Below are positions 1-11,801 of a stretch of 64,000 bases of DNA, piece after piece. The stretch spans positions 45,638,315 to 45,702,314 of the forward strand of contig OY855904.1 in assembly GCA_963693305.1 (NCBI GenBank), written 5' to 3'. Source of the DNA: Meandrina meandrites. Lineage: Eukaryota; Cnidaria; Anthozoa; Scleractinia; Meandrinidae. Position numbers and translations under genes: made by a program. The notes under the pieces were generated by a model. The model ran no database searches. It worked only from the letters and a program-made list of their open reading frames with translations, and was not told where the DNA came from. Position 1 is the stretch's first letter. Each line of letters opens with the position of its first letter.

Positions 1-3000
1 CTTTCGACTCGCTTCTCTAGTGTTTGCTTATATAACAAAAAGAACATTACACGTTGGCTAAGATGTGAATTTTACGTTCTCATGGCAAAAACAATATCTC
101 ACTCGTGAGATGTTGTTTTTCCCACTACAACGTTTGGCAGTAGCACAATGGCGCGAAATGACGTCATTGATATCCTCACCAGTTAGGATATGGACGGTTC
201 CGGATGTAATTTCGTATAAATTTTATCAGTGTTCTATTTTCTAGTAAAACACTCGCATCTATGTTAATAATAAAGTGTACTTCTGTTAAAAGCCTCGTGC
301 GTGTCGCCTGCGCGCTCCACTGAGCCCAAATGAACGCAAATACTGTGTACCCACTAACGTTTTCCTTGCAGCTAAAGATAGGAATTGACACCGCATTCCT
401 GTTATCTGTTTTGACACCTCCACGGATCTGGAGTCAGCTCAGAGTGAACCACAGTCAAAATCAACAAGCCTTCTCAACGTTACTGACTACCCACTGCCTT
501 CCGTTAGATGGAAAACGTAACCAATTAAAGTAACAAAACAGAGCGGCGAAATTTGCAGTGTGGACATTCCGCTTTGGAATTGCAAAAAAAAAAAAAAACT
601 GTCTAAAAACCTGTGAAACTCACCAGTGACGCAAAGCAAAGAACAAAGAACTTCGAAACAATACAGAGTAGGAAAACAAGAACTCTAAAACAAAGAAAAA
701 TGTCACAGTCTTTTTCATCTAGGTATGGAACCCGATCAGGGACGAATGTGAACTTTGATATATTCCATTTTTTAGGTAAAGTAAATACTGTAAATTACTT
801 GCATTCCCGTTGTGAGCGACAGCTGTTGTAAACACGGTGCTTACCCGACTTGTTGCTCATTTGTCAATTCCATGAAGGAAATTAGTTTTTTGTCAATGGA
901 GGTCGTCAGACGATTATCAGACGTCAAAGCGGCATTCATGTTTCTAATAAACGCCAAGAAACCAAAAATATTCTACAAACTATAAGGATACATTTGTCAG
1001 TGAAGCCATTTCTAGGGAAACAAATTAAAAAAGCACTTTTCCAACTTGTTAACACCTGTACCTTGCTTTATTATCTTATTGAAGCCAGACAAAATGTCTT
1101 CTTCCCACGTGAAATATACACGCTTTTCTGAATTTAGGTAATTGAATTATCACTCCATCACGAATGTTGCGAAGCAGTTAGATGATGGCAAAAACAAAAG
1201 AAGCTTTACCATCGCTCACAAATATTAGGGTAGCCGCACACGTACTAAAAATCCCTTATAAAAAGCTAGGCATCGCCGTGTGTAAAGTCGGGACTTTATA
1301 GAAAACTCTTCCTAGGGTTCTTCGTAACAATGAAACGGACTGGGATCTGACTACGATGTATGGCGAGCGAATCAAAGACAACGTGTGCAGAAGAAAAAAC
1401 AAGATAAACAACAGAACACGAATTTTCGAAAACGCTAGAAATTGTTATTGGGTATCAGAATTTTCCTAACAAGCCTCCCTCCGCCCAGTAAGCAGTCGCA
1501 GTAGCTCCAAACGACCCCCTCCCCACCCCCCACCTTTCTGATACCCAGTCCACTCGCAAGGTTTCATGTTGTGAACCGTCCCGACGAAGTTCATTTTGCA
1601 GTCATTTTGCCAACGGCTGTGCAAATGTCATCCATCTCTTATGCAACTTATTATTCGTTCCATGGACAGAAATTGTACGACGAATAAACGGACATAAACC
1701 AAGCCTCAAAAGGTGACGGAAGTCAGTGGAAATGTCCGTACATTTTACATACCAACGACAGTCTTACACGGAGATCAACATTGTTTTATCTGCTGTCTAC
1801 TGGATTTGGAACTCGCTTATAGCATATCTTAAAGCTATTTATCGGTTTAGATCACGTATTCAAGAAGAAAAGATAGCATTCTGTTCATCTACGTGGACGC
1901 TTTGGCTTTGGTGGCCACGCTGAAAGAAACGTGTTGATCTGCTGTCACGCAATCCCCAGTATACACTTACTTGTCTCTCGTTTGAAATAAATCCGTTCTT
2001 CAGCGAAATCATAAATAATATGACAAGAAGCCAAACCTGTTGGTTGTTCATACCTGTCAGGGACGCTTTCAAGGCGAAATTCGGATAATACGATCGACAG
2101 CAGCATGGAAGCCGTAAATGTGCAGAATTTGCTTGCTTAAATGAAAGTCGTCGAAGTGGTAAAACAGTGAACCGTTACAAAAATAGAAATTCGCTGGCCC
2201 AATTTTAACACTGGCTTAAAACATTCTCCTATATGTGGTGAGTAACTTGCAATTAGTTTGATATTTGTATCTTCCCGGACCCTCGAGAAACATGAATTTT
2301 AAAATGCCTAGTTTTGCGATTTTTGAAAACGTCGCGAAGTATGCCTTCTAAGATTGCATGCAGAACTTGAATGATGTATAGTAAACATTTGTTCTTGTAT
2401 GCATTTAAACCACCAAAGGATAAGGGTTATGTTGATGTAAAATTAAATCTGTTGCTTGAAAAAGTTCCGAGATACATACTGCTAAAGTTGGCCCAAAATC
2501 ACAACTTTTGTCACGCCACTGGGGCAATTTTTGGGGGGGTGGTCTGATCTCCGAAACAACGAAGTCAATCAACAAAAAAATGTTGCCATGGTTACTAGTT
2601 GGGTAAGACCTGTATGCATCATGAATATGGTGGAGATCGGCCGACCCCCTTCTTCCGACCCCTGCTCGGATTATTCAGTCAGAGACTCTTAAACCGCGAA
2701 CCTGTTTAAGGATAAAAACTACAAAACGAAAACTGAGGCCACAAACCGAAAAAATGACACCCTATTCATAGGAGGGAAGCTTGTTGTTGATTACCGTCGG
2801 GTACTCAGAATTTATTCTTTGTCCTACGCTCGTGACAAATGGACAAACTACGCTTATCTACGCTTATCAGCTTATCAGCTTATGAGCTGGCACTGCAGAG
2901 AGGTAAACTAGGAATACTGTAGTGTGTCCTGACAGAAGCGCAATTCTAAAAGAGTGCTTGTAAAAAAAAGATACAAGGCCACGAATAAATTCATTAGGCG

Positions 3001-3024
3001 AAATTTTGCTAAGTCCTACATCTG
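1..3024. other. Non-coding stretch, no gene recognised
   Basis: No ORF longer than about 72 codons and no recognisable domain on either strand. An A-run lies near 585-598. An 11-13 base inverted pair (GGGTATCAGAA and its complement) occurs at about 1449 and 1538. Probably intergenic or intronic DNA with old repeats. Confidence 0.5.
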
Positions 3025-3028
3025 TTAA

Positions 3029-3806
3029 GGCCGCGCAGGACCCTTGCTATCATTATGTATGCATTTATTAAGGAGTATGCACGAACTGCGACGACTGAAG
3101 CCGACGGCAAACGAAATATTCAACATGAAATTTATTTCTAAACGCTCTTTGTATCAGTAATTACACGTTATTGTTCTCCGCTTTGACAGCTTTGTGTTCC
3201 GTGCGCTGGAACGTAGCGAATGATCATAATTAGATTCACAGCTTTGAATTTTGCGCACGTTGTTGTAAACATAGACTCGGAAGGTCTTCGGAAGCGGCAA
3301 AACCTGCAATCTTGTGTCCAAGTTTTCTCCGCCGATACAGAATTTCATGAGTTGATTCGCAAGGAACATAAACGTACTGCACTCTATTGTGTTCTGGTGA
3401 AAGCGAATTTTTAAAATTTCTTTTCAAAAAGAAGATAGCACGTTTCAAAGTTTAGATTTCACCTTTTTACCCTCTTAGGAGACAATAACTCCCAGCAATT
3501 TTTAAATTCGCGAATTTCGTTCTGACCAGAACACAAAAGAGGTTATGATTTACCACTAGGTTATATATTCGTTTAATTTGGTAAGCTGTTCTAGCTGGAA
3601 ACTTGGACACAAACTCGCATTATCTGCAGATTAACATTTAACATTTAACGACAATCATGATAAAATTCCACCATCCCCTATTATCCTTGATAAGTTTTGA
3701 AGGAATCAATATTCAAAATTCGGATATTTAAACCTTTACAATATAACACCCCGTCAAAAAGAAAATTGCTAATGAATTTATTAATGAGCAAGGGTCCTGC
3801 GCGGCC
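3029..3806. mobile_element. TTAA-flanked non-autonomous DNA transposon (Kolobok/piggyBac type)
   Basis: The ends are inverted copies of GGCCGCGCAGGACCCTTGCT (left end 3029, right end 3806). Each is bordered directly by TTAA (3025-3028 and 3807-3810), the target duplication of the piggyBac and Kolobok superfamilies. The 778-bp interior has only short ORFs and no transposase, so this is a MITE-like derivative. The end does not start with the CCC typical of piggyBac, which makes Kolobok somewhat more likely; this is inference. Confidence 0.72.
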
Positions 3807-4191
3807 TTAAAGCGCCTATATCTCGGCTGGTTTGTATGAGATTGAGCTGAAATTTTGCACATTAAAGAAGGAAAGAAGTTTACAGATCGTCTTTGATTTG
3901 GTAGATTGTGCTTTACGGTAACGCTGGAGCGCCATTAGAGCCAAAAAGAAAAATCCATGATTTTGTGTCCAAGTTTGGGATCGAGTAGGAGACAGCATTC
4001 TGTGATTTTATCAAAAATAGATCAGTCAAAACCTCTAGTGTGTCATGACAGAAGCGGATTTTTTTTAATTTTAATTTTTCCAGCGAGTAAAAAGTCGTTT
4101 AAATGTGCAAATTTGAATTTAACGCGATGTGGTAAATCAAGCTACTCTGTAGTTCTCGTTTATTTATTTATACTGCTCATTTAACAAGAAA

Positions 4192-4270
4192 TAAAAACAA
4201 ATGGGCAAAATAAAGACGTTTTCCCACTCTCAGCCTGGGGTATGTTCTTAGCATGTTCTTAAAATTTCGG
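4192..4270. repeat. Dispersed repeat, copy 1 (partner 5790-5872)
   Basis: About 80 bp containing CAGCCTGGGG followed by a doubled GTTCTTA (ATGTTCTTAGCATGTTCTTAAA) recurs in the same orientation at 5790-5872 with scattered mismatches. No coding potential. Probably two fragments of one old transposon family. Confidence 0.55.
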
Positions 4271-4528
4271 TAATTCTATTTTGTACACTTCAATGAAATG
4301 ATCCTCGCAGTGTGAAAGCAATTTAAGGCTACAATGAGATTTGAACCCATGGCCTCAGAAGAAAACAAGAACGGAAAAAGTCGATATATGGACATCATAT
4401 CTTGACTTATATTTTGTTTCATATCAATGCGCGCTAGCTTGTAGCTTCAGCGTGGCATGCCGACAACATTTTTTCTTTCTTACTTCAATTCACTTTTTAA
4501 GAATACAAGAACTACATTAGGTTTTCGG

Positions 4529-4661
4529 ATCAGTTTATGTTTCTGGGAAACTGCCCACCTATCCCTCCCCAAACCTAACATTGAGACTTACTTCTCGCTT
4601 TGGGCAAAATGTTAGGTTTGGGGAGGGGTAGGTGGGCAGTTTCCCAGAAACATAAACTGAT
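4529..4661. mobile_element. Small hairpin MITE
   Basis: Two arms of about 54 bp (4529-4582 and 4608-4661) are inverted copies separated by about 25 bp. The arms begin ATCAGTTTATGTTTCTGGG and contain CTCCCCAAACCTAACATT. The high arm identity indicates a foldback MITE or a recently formed hairpin. No convincing target duplication was seen. Confidence 0.65.
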
Positions 4662-4664
4662 TCA

Positions 4665-7126
4665 GCTTTTCAATGAAATGTTAAAACTATACCCGTGATG
4701 AGGTGAGTTTTATATAAGAGGGTGTGGTCAATTGTCACATGACAGCTTGATATTCGTAGAAACAGCGTAAAATTGTCAGAAATTCTCAAATTCACCTTTA
4801 GAGTACACTAAGAAAACTTTGAGATAATTTCTGGATTTATTAAACTTAAAATTGCTAAAGGAAAGAAACTCCTTTTTTTGGACAATGACGTCATTATGAA
4901 ATACCCTAAAACACACAAGAATTGAGCTTGGCAACAATGATTTTCAGAATCAGCGTACTCAAATTAGTAGATATGTTGCCAAAGATCAGATAAAAATGCC
5001 CGTTGGTAACACATTTTGGGCTCCTGTGTACCCGACTTCTACCAACTGAGCTATTAAGCCTTGATACGTTGGGAGCAGATCATACATTCATATATTCACT
5101 ATGTTACATACACTTCCTTGATGTTTTTCCCTTAGAAAAATTTAATAGCAATATTGCTTATCAGAACATAGGCTCTTTTTAAGGTCTATCTTTGATATAC
5201 CGCGAAAAGATCTCATTCCGAAGGAAGTGTTTGGAATCGGCAAAGAAATAACAAATTGAAAGAAGAACAGCGAGGCAGTTGAGAGTAAGACTATACCATT
5301 TCTCTTGCACTGATCCATAAAGTAACAATGTACAACACATAACCAAGAAACAATGTACTGGACAAATTGTTTATTGATGAAGCATTTTAAGTTTAAAGTA
5401 TCAGTATAAGTATCCAGTATCAGAGCTTATCCCATTTATACAAACTAACAAAAGCTAACGTTAAATTAAAAAGGAGCAGCAAATTGAAAGATAAATTTTA
5501 TACCATCCCTCGAAATATACACTGTTTTTACATATAAGAACGTCAATTTTGGGGGCTGGGGCTGAGCTTTCTTATTATTTTAAGATTTGCGACTGCAGAC
5601 GCATCTTGAGACGACGTTCTTAAGTTGTATATTATAAGTATATAAGTCTAAGTTGGCCAAAAAGTGAGATGCTCTACATAATGTATCATGCAATACTTAA
5701 ACAGCATTGTGATGTTAAGGTATTTCATTTTAAGCATCGAGTTAATTGTACTGTTAGACCACACTTTTGCATTTTTTAGATTGCTAAGAAATTTAAACAA
5801 ATCGGCAAAATCAAGACGTTCTCCCGATTCTCAGCCTGGGGCATGTTCTTAGCATGTTCTTAAAGTTTGGTAAATCTCAGCCTCAACGTTCTTATAAAAA
5901 AGGTTCTTTTAGAAAAATAGTGTATTTTAGTAGCTTTCAAGCAACCTTAACTTTAAATGTAAACGGATTGTCAGATTACTAGATCCACGATAATAAATAT
6001 TCAATGTCAATGTACAGTGTAACTCCGTCACCACTCAGTAAGCTGGAACACAATTTTGTGTAAACCAAAGAAGCCAGATGCCTAGCTTCACGTTGGTTCT
6101 TTGATTTCCTCTAACGTTTGATAAACAAACAGAAAGATGGCAAACGTCTGTCAAAACACAATGACAGCTTTTGTGAATGGCAACAAGTTTCACTGTATTA
6201 CAAGACAATACAATCGAAATAAATCAAGTTGTACTCGCAATACACACACCGACCTGATGTAGGCCTCTTTAACTTGTTCTCAACTAAGTGATGCACATCT
6301 GCATCACCAGGTACAAGGAGATCAGGGATACTCGTCAACGATCTATAAGTACCCCTTGCTAAAAGACATAATGGTAGCACGTACGTGCGTGTCTGACATT
6401 TCCAGACTGAAGACTGAAAACTGCGTATTACCATTTATATAATTAAGAGCTAGCTGCCGTGAAACAGGCTAATCGCAGTGTTTTAGGAACAAGCTTGTGG
6501 TCGCTGGTCCGCAGACGACCTATACCGAGGTTTAGTTTGCTATAGCCTTTTGAACGTCACGGAAAGCTATTGGTAAGGAAGGAAGCGTTGCGCGACGAGC
6601 ACAAACAATGGCTGCGAAAGAAGAAACGTAAGCAGTGGCGGATCCAGTTGAGCCGCTCCCCCCCCCCCCCCCCCCCCCCCATTTTTTTCGAAATGGCGCA
6701 TTATCTTTGATCTTCCGGAACTATCTTCGTAGAATTTATCATTCATAGTTAAGCCTTTAAAAGCCCCCACACACACACACACACACACACTAAATGTACT
6801 TATACTTCTTATATTATTGAAGATTGTCAGCTTCTAAACTATCTTAGTTGAACACCTAAACTAGATAAATCCCATGCAAATGTTCCTGGATAACTCAAAG
6901 TACGAGAAACTACACAACTAGCCCTCCTTTATCTAGAAACAAAAAGTTAAAAACAGATTTAACGGAAAAGAGGAAAAGATATCTCGCCTCTTTGTGCTCG
7001 CCGACCGCCCTTATCTATCTTTCCATGCTAAACCATTCCTTCTGCATCTATAAGTACAACAACCAAAGAACAACGCTTTCCGATGGCTTTCCTAAACGAA
7101 ACAACCGCGACAAACAAAACGCAACC
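4665..7126. other. Non-coding stretch with simple repeats
   Basis: No convincing gene. A tRNA-like half lies at 5015-5062, a dispersed repeat copy at 5790-5872, a C-run at about 6659-6680 and a CA dinucleotide run at about 6767-6790. A minus-strand ORF at 6198-6434 ends in a short Cys-containing tail, but no family is supported. Confidence 0.4.
5015..5062 (-). repeat. tRNA-like fragment, probably a SINE remnant
   Basis: On the minus strand TAATAGCTCAGTTGGTAGA matches a tRNA A-box (D-arm) consensus. The rest of a tRNA cloverleaf does not follow, so this is read as a piece of a tRNA-derived SINE and not a functional tRNA gene. Confidence 0.4.
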
Positions 7127-7180
7127 ACAACCGAGGAATAAAAGTATTCACAATTAACGCAATAATGAATTAATCAGAAC

Positions 7181-7756
7181 CACAGGCAGCCCAAGCTCTC
7201 TATCAGATTACCTTCGGACGTGACTCTTGGGACTTGTAAGGGTTTGTATGGGAACGCAACGGTTTTCCTTTAAAAGTAAAAAAAATCGTATATTTTGTGA
7301 ATAAAATTGACTTACCCTGATTTTGTGTTTCATTCTTTGTTGTTTGCCAGCTTCTCAGGTCGTTCTAACGCGATTTCGGCGAGTTATCGTTATTTCGGTT
7401 TCCACTGCTAAAATAAAGACAAGGCCGAACACTGATTTCCGGAGTGCCCGTCGCTCGAAGCGAATAAATCCTCTGAAAATTGTCCTGTCGACCCAATTCC
7501 TCCGCAGAATCAAAGAAGAGATGTTGAAGTTCCATGTCAGTTCACTTGATACGCAATTCTGCCCTCAAACGCCTTCGCTACGAAAGCTTTTTTTCCAGAT
7601 GGCTTCCCTTCACAAATTCGAAATAGCCGCGTCCAAACTGCCGTGGACGTTTTCACGGTTCGCATAGCATGTTGGGTGACTATAATTAGCCCGACGGGGG
7701 TAGACAGAATCGATTTGTCGACAGCCAAACCAGAATGATCCCAGGGTCCCCTCGTG
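7181..7756. repeat. Left arm of a 576-bp inverted repeat
   Basis: This arm is the reverse complement of 8237-8812. A 114-codon ORF at 7323-7667 (+) is repeated without a residue change at 8326-8670 (-). The only coding difference noticed in the arms is one Ile/Thr change in another frame. The unique centre is 7757-8236. The arms resemble no transposon family known to me. Such identity implies recent formation, gene conversion or an assembly palindrome. Confidence 0.85.
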
Positions 7757-8082
7757 CTTTATTTGTCAAGCCCGCCAAGAGGCGCATTGTTTTCGTCCAC
7801 CAATCAAAATCGCGTCGAGTCGTGTTTACAAAATTGAGACTTTCCATAAAAATTCAGAGGAAACCCGTGCAGCGAAGTCGGCAAATCTTACTAAATCTTT
7901 CGCTTTTCGTTGAAAAAAAATCCTAAGCGCCATGTGATAGTATAAAAGTTTCAGTTCTTCTGCTTCACGATGTAAGTACATAGTTGTGTGTTTTATTTTG
8001 TGCTTTTGAACGCTAACTTTGCCTTTGACGTTTGAATATGCTCACACATGTTTTTCCCGCCTCGCAATTTTGCTCGTTTGTA

Positions 8083-8236
8083 ATGGCTTCGAAATTTTCT
8101 CGTGGTATTTTCAGGATTCATCTAAATGGCGATCAGCGAGAAATCGTTAAGTTTGCCGCCAAAGGTCATAACCTTTTGATTACGGGTCAAGCTGGAGTGG
8201 GAAAGAGTGAGGTGGTCAAGCGAATAATCGCAACTT
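8083..8236 (+). pseudogene. PIF1-like helicase, N-terminal fragment
   Basis: From the ATG at 8083 the reading frame runs through LNGDQREIVKFAAKGHNLLI and then a Walker A P-loop, GQAGVGKS, followed by a basic helix. This is the arrangement at the start of PIF1/RecD-type helicases (leading Gln motif, then P-loop). The helicase similarity stops at the edge of the inverted-repeat arm (8237). Motifs Ia-VI are absent, so the gene is truncated. It may be a captured fragment of a host or Helitron-type helicase. Catalytic function is not expected. An in-frame ATG at 8032 also exists; 8083 is preferred because the family usually starts close to the Q-motif. Confidence 0.6.
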
Positions 8237-8812
8237 CACGAGGGGACCCTGGGATCATTCTGGTTTGGCTGTCGACAAATCGATTCTGTCTACCCCCGTC
8301 GGGCTAATTATAGTCACCCAACATGCTATGCGAACCGTGAAAACGTCCACGGCAGTTTGGACGCGGCTATTTCGAATTTGTGAAGGGAAGCCATCTGGAA
8401 AAAAAGCTTTCGTAGCGAAGGCGTTTGAGGGCAGAACTGCGTATCAAGTGAACTGACATGGAACTTCAACATCTCTTCTTTGATTCTGCGGAGGAATTGG
8501 GTCGACAGGACAATTTTCAGAGGATTTATTCGCTTCGAGCGACGGGCACTCCGGAAATCAGTGTTCGGCCTTGTCTTTATTTTAGCAGTGGAAACCGAAA
8601 TAACGATAACTCGCCGAAATCGCGTTAGAACGACCTGAGAAGCTGGCAAACAACAAAGAATGAAACACAAAATCAGGGTAAGTCAATTTTATTCACAAAA
8701 TATACGATTTTTTTTACTTTTAAAGGAAAACCGTTGCGTTCCCATACAAACCCTTACAAGTCCCAAGAGTCACGTCCGAAGGTAATCTGATAGAGAGCTT
8801 GGGCTGCCTGTG
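8237..8812. repeat. Right arm of the 576-bp inverted repeat
   Basis: Reverse complement of 7181-7756. A splice-donor-like GGTAAGT lies near 8677-8683 in the plus orientation and is mirrored in the left arm. About 45 bp just outside the left arm (7127-7172, ACCGAGGAATAAAAG...) recurs at 20699-20743, so the palindrome may have landed in, or copied, an existing repeat. Confidence 0.85.
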
Positions 8813-9088
8813 TCAGAACACGAAGCACACGTGTAATCAGCATTGTCAGCAGGAGACTATACGCCCAGTTTCCTTACTTGTGATGTATGAGTGTTTTACT
8901 GTTTATCTACTATTTATGCTTTTGCAACACCAAATGTATTCATGGTCATGCAAGTAAATCTTATTGTTGCTGTTGCTGTTGTTGACCTACTCTAAAATTT
9001 CCATAATTAAATGCACTTGCAAAAACAAAAAAGAAGGCATAATCTTGTCATGGTTATTAACAAGACAGCCAAAAGTAGAGGTCATTCT

Positions 9089-9345
9089 TTAAAATCCCAC
9101 TGGTCTTATCTTCATTTCAGCTCTTTTAAGTGGATTATATTTCCAGGAATCCCAGTGAATGCTGTCCAAACCCTTGTATTGTTCCTGATGATATATGCCA
9201 TTCAGGTTGCTGTAGGAACACCAGCTGTACCACCAGGCTCCGTGTTTGTTCACAGCACAGTTATCGCTGTAGTCGTGGTCGTTATCCTGATCTTTTGTTG
9301 TGAATGGAAGACCATTGTCATTAGTCATCGCATCTCCAGCGGTTC
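9089..9345 (-). pseudogene. FREP last exon: C-terminal half of fibrinogen domain
   Basis: A minus-strand exon follows the acceptor TTTGGTTTAG and ends at a TAA at 9089-9091. It encodes the calcium-binding and polymerisation-pocket part of a fibrinogen C-terminal domain: DQDNDHD, then the conserved pattern NCAVNKHGAWWYSWCSYSNL, then EMKIRP near the end. These are hallmarks of ficolin, tenascin, angiopoietin and FREP lectins, which are secreted glycan-binding proteins. The exon is itself intact. Its splice phase (one base carried over) matches the donor of the exon ending at 21609, linking them across a 12.3-kb intron. That intron holds the 11.2-kb element, whose end lies only 13 bp upstream of this exon, so acceptor function is doubtful. 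Confidence 0.75.
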
Positions 9346-9519
9346 CTAAACCAAATAACAGTTCGGGCCGTATCCATTTCTGGATACTCGATGACGTCAC
9401 CAATAATGGCGTCGGTTGGCTACAAAGAGGAAACTTATTGATTACTCTTATTCGAGCCCAGTGATTTTAGCCCTTAGCCATATCCCATGAAACCCTGCGA
9501 AATTGAAGAGAAGAAGCAA

Positions 9520-9652
9520 ATGAACACAACATGCGAAGAAATGGCGGCGTCCGTTGTGATGAGACCGAGAAACTTCGGTGAAAATTCGTGGAATGGTGCT
9601 TTCTGCGAGGGAGCCGAACAACGAATTGCCTCTCTTTCGCTGAAGTTTTCAG
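9520..9652 (+). pseudogene. Candidate first exon of the gene inside the TIR element
   Basis: An ATG at 9520, in frame with a second ATG seven codons on, opens 44 codons that run without a stop into a good splice donor (TTTTCAG|GTATGT), leaving phase 1. The peptide starts MNTTCEEMAASVVM and contains NFGENSWNGAFCEGAEQR. No family is recognised. It lies 134 bp inside the left end of the 11.2-kb element, as expected for a transposon-borne gene. Later exons proposed for the same gene contain stops, so the whole is treated as decayed. Confidence 0.35.
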
Positions 9653-10168
9653 GTATGTAGCATTTTTTTTGGTTCCTACAAAAAATCTTTTCAAAAACTA
9701 GAATAAATTTGCCTTCGATTTGTCAAAATTTCATTCGAGTGCACGAGATTTTTGCTAGAGTGCACGGTCGTTGAAAGTCTGCTTGTGTGCAAACTAGGCG
9801 CCGATACCCTTTGTTCAGAGCTGTCAGAGTCGTGTTGTTCTTACAGTAATATTGAACGTATTGAACTGTTCGCTCCGCAAGGCATTTTAGATTACTTGAT
9901 CCGGTATTTTGAAGTAAAACTGCATTCATCACACCTTTATGTTGTGAATTTCAGCTGATGGTTTCGAATATTTTGTGATAGCTGTATGTTAAACCAAGAA
10001 CCATAAAACCATTTAATAAATACGGTAGTTCAGCATTTAAAAGCTGCTGAGTAATGGCAATAAATACATTATATCTATATGTATATTTTTCCATTGAAAA
10101 CCTTGGATCATACTGATGTAATATGGGCTCTTTCTAAGTATAAGCATGTCCCCAAATTGGGTATGTGT

Positions 10169-11573
10169 CTCTAAAACCAAGGGAATCCATAGGGCCCATA
10201 GAACCCATAGACCTTATAGATCCTATAGAACCCATAGACCTTATAGATCCTATAGAACCCATAGACCTTATAGATCCTATAGAACCCATAGACCTTATAG
10301 ATCCTATAGAACCCATAGACCTTATAGATCCTATAGAACCCATGGACCTTATAAATCCTATAGAACCCATAGACCTTATAGATCCTATAGAACCCATAGA
10401 CCTTATAGATCCTATAGAACCCATGGACCTTATAAATCCTATAGAACCCATAGACCTTATAGATCCTATAGAACCCATAGACCTTATAGATCCTATAGAA
10501 CCCATGGACCTTATAAATCCTATAGAACCCATAGACCTTATAGATCCTATAGAACCCATAGACCTTATAGATCCTATAGACCTTATAGATCCTATAGAAC
10601 CCATAGATCCTGTAGAACACATAGATGCTATTGAACCCATATACCTTATAGATCCTATAGAACCCATAGATCCCGTAGAACCCATAGATGCTATTGAACC
10701 CATAGACCTTATAGATTCAATAGACCCTGTAGAACCCATAGATCCTATAGAACCCATAGATCCTATAGAACCCATAGATCCTGTAGAAGCCATACATGTA
10801 GATCCCGTAGAACCCATAGATTTCGTAGAACCCATAGATCCTGTAGATCTCATAGATCCTGTAGAACCCATAGACCCCGTAGATCCTGTAGAACCCATAG
10901 ATCCCGTTGAGTCCATAGATACTGTAGATCTTATAGATTCTGCAGAACCCATAGATCCTGTAGAACCCATAGATCCCGTAGATCCTGTAGAACCCATAGA
11001 TCCCGTTGAACCCATAGATCCTGTAGATCTCATAGATCCTGTAGAGCCCATAGATCCTGAAGCACCCATAGATCCCACATAACCCATAGATCCTGTAGAA
11101 CCCATAGATTCCGTAGAAACCACAGGTCCTGTAGAACCCATAGATCCAGTAGAACCCATAGATTCTGTAGAACCCATAGATTCCGTAGAACTCGTAGATC
11201 TCGTAGAACCCATAGATCCTGTAGAACCCATAGATCCCGTAGAACCCATAGATTCTCTTGAAACCACAGATCCTGTAGAACCCGTAGAACTCATCGATCC
11301 CGTAGACCCATAGATCCTGTAGATCTCATTAATCCTATAGAACCCATAGATCCCGTAGAACCCATAGATTCTCTTGAAACCATAGATCCTGTAGAACCAG
11401 TAGAAATCATCGATCCTGTAGACCCATAGATCCTGTAGATCTCATTAATCCTGTAGAACCCATAGATCCTGTAGAACTCATAGATTCTCTTGAAACCATA
11501 GATCCTGTAGAACCCGTAGAACCCATAGATCCCGTCGAAGCTATAGATTCTGTAGAACCCATAGAATCCATAT
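10169..11573. repeat. Minisatellite array, left foldback arm
   Basis: The array is built from a 9-bp monomer of form GANCC(C/T)NTA, for example GAACCCATA, GACCTTATA and GATCCTATA. On the left (10200-10610) they form regular 27-bp trimers; further right mostly 18-bp dimers (GAACCCATA + GATCCTGTA). Because every period is a multiple of three and the monomer lacks stops, several frames stay open for 150-386 codons (repeats of PID/PIE, MGSTGS). These ORFs are a by-product and are not called as genes. Confidence 0.9.
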
Positions 11574-11801
11574 GTTGTTGTTACAATATGTAATCTCGAG
11601 GTAAGCGAATGACGTGTGAAACATCATATTATGAGGCCTTTGCCTAAATAAAGACACTTCGTTCATCCCATGCTAGTGTGCGTGGCAGGGGCAGCGGTCT
11701 AAAGACCCAACCATGGCTACTACAGAAGGTACCTCCACACTTCATCACCACCAATAACGCTACAGGCGACGATAGCGACCACTAACAGTACTACTGCGAG
11801 T

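Noticed and set aside
1448..1549. Short inverted pair GGGTATCAGAA / TTCTGATACCC as a MITE
   Set aside because: Arms of about 11 bp with no target duplication are within chance for this much AT-rich sequence.
6198..6434. Possible piggyBac C-terminal Cys-rich fragment on the minus strand
   Set aside because: Only RPTSGRCVYCEY is suggestive; no transposase core nearby and no second Cys pair.
10134..11294. Long overlapping ORFs (up to 386 codons) of MGSTGS- and PIDPVE-type repeats
   Set aside because: The 9/18/27-bp period is divisible by three and stop-free in several frames on both strands, so the open frames follow automatically. No start context, domain or splice signals support translation.
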